This document shows positions 53,039 through 60,500 of a stretch of DNA of 64,000 bases, in pieces. The notes under the pieces are model-generated. The model did not search any database and was not told the DNA's origin. It saw only the letters and a list, made by a program, of their open reading frames with translations. A program made the position numbers and the translations under genes. Source of the DNA: Methanolinea mesophila (GTDB lineage: Archaea > Halobacteriota > Methanomicrobia > Methanomicrobiales > Methanospirillaceae); contig NZ_JAGGKR010000001.1 of NCBI RefSeq assembly GCF_017873855.1, positions 1,493,529-1,557,528 on the forward strand, read 5' to 3'. The first letter of the stretch is position 1. Every line of letters starts with the position of its first letter.

Positions 53039-54916
53039 TCACGTCACCGTGATACAGTTCCTGCAAAGGGTGGTGTTGCTCGTCAGTTTCCCGCCGGCGG
53101 TGGCCCACACCGTGAGCCGGACGTCGTAGGACCCCGGCTTTTTGTAGGTATGGACCGGGTCGGGGCTTGACGACACGTAGATATCCCCGAATGTGTACCG
53201 GAACCCGGTCGGGTCCCCGGTCGAGGTGTCGGTGAACCTGACCGTGAGCGGGGCGGCTCCGGACGTGGGAGTCGCGGTGAAACTCGCCACGAGCTGCCCT
53301 CCCGGCGTCCCTCTCACCGTGATGTACCCGACCTTCTCGGTCGTGGTGCTGGTGACTTTGTTATGTTCCAGTTTCATGATCGAGAGGGTGACGGTGTAGG
53401 TGCCCGGGTTTTTGTAGGTGTGCACCGGGTTCTGTGCGGTCGAGGTATACCCGTCGCCGAACTGGTAGTACCAGCGGAACGGGTCGCCGCCGGACGTGTC
53501 AGTGAACTGCACGGTCAGGGGTGCATCGCCGGAACGGGGCGCTGCGGTGAAGTCAGCGAAGAACTCCTCCGGACCCCCGGGACCGGGAGAGGTCGGCACG
53601 GGAAGGAAGTAGGGGTCGGCCATCGCCGCCGGGTAGAGCGGGAGCATGGCCCGGGACTGGTTCGAGGCCGAGTACACCGCTCCGGCGACCGTCGTGCTCT
53701 GGCCGTGGTTGTTCCACTGGCCGTCCGGGATGAGGAAGTTCTTGGTGACCAGGGCCTGGTTGGTCGGGGTCATCTGCTCTCCCTTCACCACGTTGAACCA
53801 GACGATGCCCTTGATGTAGGGATAGGCGGAGAGGGTGGTCGCATTGTAGAGGTAGGTGACCTGGTTGGTCTTGAGGGTCTCCTCGACGACAGGGTCTCCC
53901 CAGCCGTCGGCGCTGGTCTCCATGAAGATGAACGGGTGCGTGCGGTTCACGGCATAGAAGTCGTAGAAGCCCTGGAAACTGGAAAGCGTCGTCGGGCCGC
54001 CCGTCCAGGGGTACCAGGTCATGCCGACCCAGTCCACCGAATCGTTGGGGAGCGGGTTCATGTTCGTGTCATATTGCGGCCAGTAGTACTCCCGGTCCGC
54101 CATGGTCTGGGCGATGTTGCCGGCCCAGGCCACCTGGATGCCGTCCCCGCCGTACTGGTGGAGGATCGCGTAGGCCTCGCGGAAGACCTCCCGGAAGGCC
54201 TGCTTGTTCGGGCTGTCCACGTAGTCGTTCGCCTCGGGGTTGACCGAGGGGGCGGTGTTGAACTCGTGGGCGAACCAGATGATGACCGTGGCAGGCCTCC
54301 CGTCCTTGTCAGGATACTTCGCCGCGACGGTGTTCAGGTTCGTGGCGAGGTCCTGGAGGATGGCCGTGCCGGTCATGCCCGACATACTGGTCATGGAGAG
54401 ATTGAGGACGCCGGTGCTGTCGGTCAGGGCGTAGGGGTCAAAGGCGAGCACCGGGACGCCGCCCTGCTGGATCACCCGCTCGGCCCAGACGTAGGGGGCC
54501 TCGCTCTCCACGTACTGGATCTTCCCGTAGTTGTTGTCGGGATAGAAGTTCATGTCGTAGTACCGGGAGATGAGGACCTGTTTCGCCCCGGAACCGGGCT
54601 GGATGGCATCGAGGTCGCCTCGAAAAGTTGCCATCCCGGTATCGATGCCGGAAGGTCCCGTCCCCTGCCGCTCCCCGTAACTCGAGGGATGGTCAAGGTA
54701 CTGGGTCTCGTAGGGATCCGCCTGGACCTTCATGAAATAGTTCACGCAGAGGGCGTTGTTTGCACCCTGGTTCCCTCCGAGATACGCCCCGACATAGCAC
54801 CCCTGTTCGGAGAGCAGTCCTTCATCGACGTCCGGTATGTGGAGTGCCTGGCCCGGGAGCGCCAGGCAGAGCACGATTGCCATGATTCCAAGAACATTAC
54901 GCCACCGTAGTATCAT
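53039..54916 (-). CDS. Secreted GH26-like glycoside hydrolase with two PKD domains
   Basis: 625 residues from the ATG at 54916, preceded by GGAGACACA. A signal peptide (GIMAIVLCLALPGQALH) leads into a TIM-barrel domain (35-460). Candidate acid/base Glu218 sits in IIWFAHEFN and nucleophile Glu333 in PFIFMETSADGW, spaced as in GH26 beta-mannanase-type enzymes. WVGMTWYPW and GIVWFNVVKGE fit the same fold. Two PKD domains follow (FTAAPRSGDAPLTVQFTDTS and FTATPTSGAAPLTVRFTDTS), each about 85 residues. The protein is exported and may act on a polysaccharide, perhaps its own extracellular matrix; that is unusual for a methanogen and inferred from motifs only. Confidence 0.82.
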   Translation of the reverse strand: MILRWRNVLGIMAIVLCLALPGQALHIPDVDEGLLSEQGCYVGAYLGGNQGANNALCVNYFMKVQADPYETQYLDHPSSYGERQGTGPSGIDTGMATFRGDLDAIQPGSGAKQVLISRYYDMNFYPDNNYGKIQYVESEAPYVWAERVIQQGGVPVLAFDPYALTDSTGVLNLSMTSMSGMTGTAILQDLATNLNTVAAKYPDKDGRPATVIIWFAHEFNTAPSVNPEANDYVDSPNKQAFREVFREAYAILHQYGGDGIQVAWAGNIAQTMADREYYWPQYDTNMNPLPNDSVDWVGMTWYPWTGGPTTLSSFQGFYDFYAVNRTHPFIFMETSADGWGDPVVEETLKTNQVTYLYNATTLSAYPYIKGIVWFNVVKGEQMTPTNQALVTKNFLIPDGQWNNHGQSTTVAGAVYSASNQSRAMLPLYPAAMADPYFLPVPTSPGPGGPEEFFADFTAAPRSGDAPLTVQFTDTSGGDPFRWYYQFGDGYTSTAQNPVHTYKNPGTYTVTLSIMKLEHNKVTSTTTEKVGYITVRGTPGGQLVASFTATPTSGAAPLTVRFTDTSTGDPTGFRYTFGDIYVSSSPDPVHTYKKPGSYDVRLTVWATAGGKLTSNTTLCRNCITVT

Positions 54917-55038
54917 TGTGTCTCCTCCAATCTGGTACTGGCTGGGTCTTGCCGGCCGGGTATATATCTTTAGTGCATGTGAGTGCGGGGGCGAAGAGGG
55001 GTGGTCTTTCACGTTGGCAGTGTACGAGGAAAAAGAGA

Positions 55039-55908
55039 TTAAGGATTGGCATAGGGGGGCGACTCGTTCATCCCGAGGAAATCGAGCGCATTCTCTCCAT
55101 ATTCGACGGGGGCCTCATGGTTCCCGATATGGGGGAGATCCTTGAACCGGACGAGCCACGTCCCGTTGATCTGGCCTGCCATCTGGACGGCAATCGCCTG
55201 GGGCGTAATCACGTCAGCGGTCCCGACGACGAGCATGGTGTTTTGGGAAATCCCGGAAAGGCCGTTCCAGGTCCCGTTCCATGCGAGGCACGCATAGGCT
55301 TCTTTCGTTATCCCCGGGGATGCCGGTGTGGTATTGTTGGCTACCGCCTCGATTTTGTTGTAGAGGTTCTGGGCCTCGGGAATCCTGATGCTGTAGCTGA
55401 CGGAGTCGAGGACCAGTTTCCTGACGCGTTCGGGATGATCGATGACGAGCTGCTGGGAGATGCAGGAACCCATGGACTGCCCGTACACATTCATGCTCGA
55501 ATATCCGAGGGCCTGCATCAGTGCCGCCGCATCGTCGGCATACTCTGCGATCGTGTGGTTTCCGGGGGTATCGTTGCTGTATCCCACCCCACGGTAATCG
55601 TAGGTATACACATGGTATTTTGTCGCAACGATCCCGAGGAAGGTTGCATTCCACGCGGTATCCTGGGTTTCTCCGAATCCTTCATTCAGAAGGATCGGTT
55701 CGCCGCCCGACCCGTACTCACGATACGCCAGGTCTACCCCGTTCACACGAACGTACTTGACGGGGGTCGTGTTGATCGAGACCGTCGGGTAGTGCACGGT
55801 CTCGCTTGGGACGGGCGTCGGGTTTGTCGGAACGCCCGTGCAGCCAGCAGCGACAATAAAGCAAAAGGCCGCGAAAAAGGCCAGAATAAGGATCGATTTC
55901 TTGTTCAA
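55039..55908 (-). CDS. Lipoprotein alpha/beta hydrolase
   Basis: 289 residues from a TTG at 55908, with GAGGT seven bases upstream; a TTG at 55935 adds nine residues. The signal peptide ends in the lipobox VAAGCTGVP. The fold has LNEGFGETQDTAWNATFLG, the nucleophile GQSMGSC, Asp in VGTADVITPQAIA and His in PHIGNHEAPVEYG. VDLAYREYGSGGEPILL is the usual entry. Surface-anchored esterase or peptidase-type hydrolase; substrate unknown. Confidence 0.88.
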   Translation of the reverse strand: MNKKSILILAFFAAFCFIVAAGCTGVPTNPTPVPSETVHYPTVSINTTPVKYVRVNGVDLAYREYGSGGEPILLNEGFGETQDTAWNATFLGIVATKYHVYTYDYRGVGYSNDTPGNHTIAEYADDAAALMQALGYSSMNVYGQSMGSCISQQLVIDHPERVRKLVLDSVSYSIRIPEAQNLYNKIEAVANNTTPASPGITKEAYACLAWNGTWNGLSGISQNTMLVVGTADVITPQAIAVQMAGQINGTWLVRFKDLPHIGNHEAPVEYGENALDFLGMNESPPYANP

Positions 55909-55989
55909 GGTAGTACCTCGGAAGTTGATTACCAATGGGGATAATAATTCCCGTGGATTGAAAACGGATATAAATTTGCTGATTTTAAA

Positions 55990-56230
55990 TGCACTTTTTC
56001 AGGACCTGTCAGGCTCACTTTTCTTCCTGCAAAACCCCGAAAATGATGCGGTTCTCGGGGTCGTATTCTTCAACCGGATGGACGATCCTGGCGTGCCGGA
56101 GGGCGCATTGGTCAAGATGCATGCCGTGATCGTGGGAGGCAAGGACAAGACCGGGAGCGAGGTGTTCCAGTACGTGCACGATAACGGATATGACACCGGC
56201 TATTACGCGAAGTACCATAGTTACGGGTAA
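55990..56230 (+). pseudogene. Possible gene remnant or undetected small gene
   Basis: A plus-strand frame carries protein-like sequence (NDAVLGVVFFNRMDDPGVP, KMHAVIVGGKDKTGSEVFQY, HDNGYDTGYYAKYHSYG) in its last 65 codons. Upstream it runs into the hydrolase gene's 5' end on the other strand, without a convincing start. It may be the end of a truncated gene. The family is not recognised and other frames over the region are not better. Confidence 0.3.
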
Positions 56231-56477
56231 CCTGGAATCCTGATCTGATGTATTCAGGATTAACCAGGTGATGAAACCCAGAACGCAGAAACTGTGAGGA
56301 GAGGGAATGAATGAGGGCATAGGGAGACCGGGCTTAGATCCTTCTCTCCTCTCAGTCTCCCGAATGCACACCCCGGGTGTGAATTAAGGAGATAGTGATC
56401 GATTGCAGGAGGGTTGAACTTTCCCGTGTGGTACACCATGCACAACCTATTTATCCGTACCAAGGGGACTACCCCGT

Positions 56478-57962
56478 ATGAGACTTTTCCTGATATTCGG
56501 CGTAATTATTCTCATCGTCGCACTCTTGTGCGCCGGTTGTACAAGCCGGAACCTCCCGGCAACGCCTGCCAGCCAGGCGATCGGCGGCATCACGATTCCC
56601 ACCACGACTGGTCCGCCGAGCCCGGACGAAGCCCGGCAGATCGCGGCGGCAGCGTACGTCTACGGTTATCCCCTCGTCTTCATGGAGGTCCTCCGGGAGC
56701 ACCAGACCGCAGTGACGGCGCCCGATATCCTGCGGGGCCTCGCACCCGCCAACCAGATGGTGAGGGTATACCAGGTACCGATCGACCAGTTCCAGAGCCG
56801 TGCCCCCTGGCCCATCACCGATGCGAGCTATGTCGGGGCGTGGCTGGACCTGACCGAAGAGCCGGTGGTGCTGAGCGTTCCCTCCTCGGAAGGGAGGTAC
56901 TACGTCGTAATGCTCGAGGATCCCTGGACGTATGATCTCTCGTCCGTAGGAACCCGCACGACCGGCAACGGGCCCGGCAACTTCGCCGTCGTCGGTCCCG
57001 GATGGAACGGCACGCTCCCCCCGGACGTGACGAGGATCGAGTCCCCTTCACGTTACGTGATGCTCGCCGCCCGGGCACAGGTTGATGGTCCCGCCGATCT
57101 TCCTGCGACGGCGGCCTTCCTGGACAACGTCACCCTGACGCCGCTCTCCGCGTGGGGCACGAACTACACGCCGCCGGCCAATGTGCCGGTAACGTCTAAT
57201 GTGACTCCGAATTCGTTATCTTCCGCGAGTGCCGCGTATATCGCGAACATGACCCCCGATGCGTTTTACGACCGCCTGGCAACGGCCATGGTAGCCAGTC
57301 CTCCCTACCCCGAGGATACGCCCGTCCTCGACCAGATCGCACGAATCGGCATCGTCCCGGGCGCACCGTTCGATTGGAGCGGCATGAACGCCACGATGCA
57401 GGACGCGATCGCCCGGGGTTATTCGGACGGTATCGCCCAGGTCAACGCCGCAGCCGTTGAATGGCCCGGCGATGTCGAAGTCCACGGCTGGAGAGCCGTG
57501 TTTGACATGGGGGCCTACGGGACCAACTACGCCCTCCGTGCCGGCCTGGCAGCGGGATACGGAGCCGGAAACCTCGTGGAGGACGCACTGTACTGGTGGT
57601 CAGCAGCCAATGCGACCGGCGTCCCCTATTCCGGCCAGAACAACTATGTGCTCCACTTTGCCCCCCACAGCACCCCGCCCGCGAACGCGTTCTGGTCGGT
57701 CACACTCTACAATATCAATGGCCAGTTCGTACAAAATCCTCTGGACAAGTATGCGATATCATCGCACGCAGGAAATCCGGTCTACAACCCGGACGGGTCG
57801 CTGGATATCTACATCCAGCAGACGACTCCCGGTGCCGACAAGGAGTCCAACTGGCTTCCCGCTCCACAGGACAGGTTCATGCTTATCATCCGTATGTACT
57901 GGCCGCAGGAGTCCGCCCTGAACGGATCGTGGGAGCCACCGGAAGTGCAGAGGGTGGGGTGA
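56478..57962 (+). CDS. DUF1254/DUF1214 lipoprotein
   Basis: 494 residues. The signal peptide ends in a lipobox (VALLCAGCTSRN). DUF1254 follows (EARQIAAAAYVYGYPLVFMEVL, NQMVRVYQVPIDQFQSRAPWP, DASYVGAWLDLTEEPVVLSVP), then DUF1214 near the C-terminus (YVLHFAPHSTPPANAFWSVTLYN, with YAISSHAGNPVYNPDGSLDIY and RMYWPQESALNGSWEPPEVQR). These paired domains occur in widespread secreted proteins without a firmly known activity. Single gene with ATG at 56478. Confidence 0.92.
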   Translation: MRLFLIFGVIILIVALLCAGCTSRNLPATPASQAIGGITIPTTTGPPSPDEARQIAAAAYVYGYPLVFMEVLREHQTAVTAPDILRGLAPANQMVRVYQVPIDQFQSRAPWPITDASYVGAWLDLTEEPVVLSVPSSEGRYYVVMLEDPWTYDLSSVGTRTTGNGPGNFAVVGPGWNGTLPPDVTRIESPSRYVMLAARAQVDGPADLPATAAFLDNVTLTPLSAWGTNYTPPANVPVTSNVTPNSLSSASAAYIANMTPDAFYDRLATAMVASPPYPEDTPVLDQIARIGIVPGAPFDWSGMNATMQDAIARGYSDGIAQVNAAAVEWPGDVEVHGWRAVFDMGAYGTNYALRAGLAAGYGAGNLVEDALYWWSAANATGVPYSGQNNYVLHFAPHSTPPANAFWSVTLYNINGQFVQNPLDKYAISSHAGNPVYNPDGSLDIYIQQTTPGADKESNWLPAPQDRFMLIIRMYWPQESALNGSWEPPEVQRVG

Positions 57963-58207
57963 GCGGAAGCGGAACAAGAGGGGATGAGGACATGAATCGG
58001 ACCAGGAGTGGACAAATAATAGGGCAAATACAACCGTCCCGCACCCGACATCGAGAGCTCTTTGTGGCGTTGAAGACAGCACAAGGCCCAGTTCCTACAT
58101 CCATGCATCTTTTTCTTCAGTAGTTCCGAATTTGATGACCAGGGCTGGGATCGTAGTTTATTGCAGAGGTGCCCGACACCTTTCTGACATCATGTTTCAG
58201 ATCAGAG

Positions 58208-59263
58208 TCATTCATCCGACTCATCAACTACGAGCATCCACACCCGTTTTAAAGGCAATTCTGCCTGAATCTCCGCTGGAAGAAGTTCATAATTTCTGTA
58301 AATAGCCTCGACTAAATCACGACTTTCCCAAAGTCGTACAGAGAAATACCCTTGCTTGGATTCAACTTGGACTGCTTTATTAAATCCGCCCCAACAAACC
58401 AACAATCCCTGTTCTGCCTTAAATGTCTGCATTGAACCTTGCAGGGTTCGATAAACCGTCACATCACAGGGATTTATTTGAGATTTCACTTGGACACAAA
58501 GACGTGGTTGATCAAGACCTAATGAACCACGTCCTGCGAAAATATCTACTCCCCCATCAGGTCCTGCAGGTGAAAATTTCGTAGTCCATCCCTCAGCCTT
58601 CAGGACGGCTTCTACTAATCGAGCAAGTGCATGTCCAGAAAAGCGACTTTGAATTCGAGAGACAATTTGATCGTGTGCAAGATCCGCAAGATTCGGTGAA
58701 CTTGACTCTTCCTCTTCAATAGGGAACGTGGCACCTTGCAGTCGATTACTCGTTTCACCCAAAAAACCGGGATCTGGTTTGCCATTTAACACTGCTTCAA
58801 TCCGTCTTTCTGCATCATTTCGAGAGATATTACAAACTGTAAGGGCCGAACCAAATGAGTAAAGCAGGTCTTGAAGGAACACAGTTCGGGCGATTTCAGG
58901 GCGGATCCACTTGACTGCTCGTGTATGGCGATATTCGTTATCAATTTTAAGGTAACGATAAGGACCTATTACTTTTCCTAATGCAACTTGTGATGTTAGT
59001 TTCCGAGGAAGAACAACGATATCCCCTTCCTTCATTGCGATAGCAAAATTTCCAAGCTGCCCGGCAAAGTTACCTATGGTTCGAGGTTTAAGATCGGGGT
59101 TCGTTTCTTGGATAAGGTTGTATACTTCGTTATATTCCTTCTTACCTTCTAATGAAGGAAATTCTCTAAAACCAATCATCGCCAGGTTGTGATTAAGGAC
59201 ATATTCTTCATCCTCTCCATCACGTCCGGCTCGCACCATAAAGACTTTAGTCCGATCTCTCAT
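58208..59263 (-). CDS. Mrr-like restriction endonuclease
   Basis: 351 residues from the ATG at 59263, preceded by GGAGG seven bases upstream; a longer frame to 59329 lacks such a site. The C-terminal half has the Mrr-cat PD-(D/E)xK core: LVEAVLKAEGW, then GPDGGVDIFAG with the catalytic Asp, and LCVQVKSQ with the QxK motif, followed by LQGSMQTFKAEQGLLVCWGGF. The N-terminal half (NHNLAMIGFREFPSL, GNFAIAMKEGDIVVLPRK) resembles the DNA-recognition part often found with type IV enzymes that cut modified DNA. A/T-richer than the GC-rich neighbours and beside a defence cluster, so probably part of a defence island. Confidence 0.88.
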   Translation of the reverse strand: MRDRTKVFMVRAGRDGEDEEYVLNHNLAMIGFREFPSLEGKKEYNEVYNLIQETNPDLKPRTIGNFAGQLGNFAIAMKEGDIVVLPRKLTSQVALGKVIGPYRYLKIDNEYRHTRAVKWIRPEIARTVFLQDLLYSFGSALTVCNISRNDAERRIEAVLNGKPDPGFLGETSNRLQGATFPIEEEESSSPNLADLAHDQIVSRIQSRFSGHALARLVEAVLKAEGWTTKFSPAGPDGGVDIFAGRGSLGLDQPRLCVQVKSQINPCDVTVYRTLQGSMQTFKAEQGLLVCWGGFNKAVQVESKQGYFSVRLWESRDLVEAIYRNYELLPAEIQAELPLKRVWMLVVDESDE

Positions 59264-59727
59264 GTATTCCTCCAATATACAAACAAATTCATTCCCATAT
59301 TTTTTGTTTAACCAATGAGGTCGGTTCAATTCTCTATAAGAGTTATCATTTCGTTGTTATGCTGAGTTTGGAGAATTATTATTGCATTATGCTGTTTCCA
59401 ACTGGGACATGCATCAGGTTGTTCGATGATTACTTTATAGACTTGGTCGATGTGGTCGATGAGGGTAGACGTTTCTCTCACTACTGTGTCGTATTATATT
59501 GGGAGGTGGCCTAGGCTTCGAGGAATGCAGTCGTCCCGTTCCAGCAGAAGAAGCCGAGGAGGCCGCCGAGAGGGTAAATGTTTCTTTTTGTGAGCTTGTT
59601 CGAGATATCGAGTCGATATGTTGATGATGTGGACGAGGACGAAGGGAAACCGCCCTGAAGGATCGTGGGTGCCACCGAAAGTGTAGACGGTGGTTTGATT
59701 GACAACGAAACCATCATAGGATCTGAC
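59264..59727. other. Intergenic region with decayed hydrolase fragment
   Basis: 464 bases between the divergent endonuclease and YjbQ genes. Apart from the hydrolase remnant at 59518-59650 I see no coding frame, RNA gene or clear operator. Confidence 0.5.
59518..59650 (-). pseudogene. Frameshifted 5' fragment of an alpha/beta hydrolase gene
   Basis: One minus-strand frame reads PFVLVHIINIS, then a second frame reads NKLTKRNIYPLGGLLGFFCWNGTTAFLEA and stops. Together these match PPFVLVHGGDIS and the following RRNIYPPGGHLGPHCWDGTVSFLEA of the intact hydrolase at 44001-44669. The DNA also matches in blocks (GTGGACGAGGACGAAGGG occurs in both). A frameshift and an early stop mark it as a decayed partial copy. 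Confidence 0.8.
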
Positions 59728-60129
59728 ATGAAGTGGACAAAGATTGAAGTCAAAACCTCTTCGAGGACCCAGTTCATCGATATCACGGGCCTTGTTTCCG
59801 ACGAGCTGGCAAAATCGGCGGTAAAGAACGGGGCATGTCATGTATACATGACGCATACCACGGCTGGCCTTACCATCAACGAGAACGCCGATCCGGACGT
59901 CGCCAGGGACATCCTCGCCGGTCTTGCTCACCTGGTCCCGGAGAAGGGAAATTACCGCCATGCCGAGGGGAACTCCGATGCCCACATCAAGGCCTCGCTC
60001 ATGGGATCTTCCCTCATGGTGCCGGTGATCGATGGCCGCCTGGCGCTCGGGACCTGGCAGGGGATATACTTCTGCGAGTTCGATGGGCCCCGAGTACGGA
60101 ATGTGCTGGTTGGGGTGTCGGGGGAGTAG
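59728..60129 (+). CDS. YjbQ/UPF0047 family protein (thiamine-phosphate-synthase-like)
   Basis: 133 residues from the ATG at 59728; the frame upstream to 59665 belongs to the decayed hydrolase region. Family motifs are intact: HVYMTHTTAGLTINENADPDV, NYRHAEGNSDAHIKASLMGSS, and GTWQGIYFCEFDGPR. The conserved His and Glu residues form the metal-like site of this trimeric family. Members have weak thiamine-phosphate synthase activity and an uncertain physiological role. GC-rich, so it separates two A/T-rich defence pieces. Confidence 0.93.
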   Translation: MKWTKIEVKTSSRTQFIDITGLVSDELAKSAVKNGACHVYMTHTTAGLTINENADPDVARDILAGLAHLVPEKGNYRHAEGNSDAHIKASLMGSSLMVPVIDGRLALGTWQGIYFCEFDGPRVRNVLVGVSGE

Positions 60130-60500
60130 GTGGTGGGGGGTGGTTTGCGGAGGTTGTTTTTGGGAATCGGTGGAGATGGAGCTGCAGTGGATGAGGTTGG
60201 AGGGGTGGGCATTATACTAGTTACGAGATTGGGGGGTTAGGGGGGAGGGAATTTACTTTCGCGGTACCTAGTGACCCCATTTTGGAGGATTTTTCATTAT
60301 AGAAAAAATGCAATTTAATTTTTCTCGGCATACATCACAAACGAGAAAGAGAATTCGACAGTTTAGATGAAAATAAAGAAAAATTAGACGGAAATTCGTT
60401 GACTCAAATCGATTGACATTGTATTTATTGAGGAATTCTCAAATAGATAGGAAGAAGAATATTCCAAAAGAACATGTTAAAATTTACGGAGATATTTTGA
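60130..60500. other. Intergenic region: G-rich tract then abrupt A/T-rich shift
   Basis: The first 120 bases are strongly G-rich on the plus strand, with runs such as GGTGGTGGGGGGTGG and GGGGGGTTAGGGGGGAGGG (about 60224-60249) that could fold as G-quadruplexes. From about 60270 the sequence turns A/T-rich and stays so to the window end, marking the probable left border of the defence cluster. CGGAG nine bases before 60501 is the next gene's ribosome-binding site. Confidence 0.5.
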
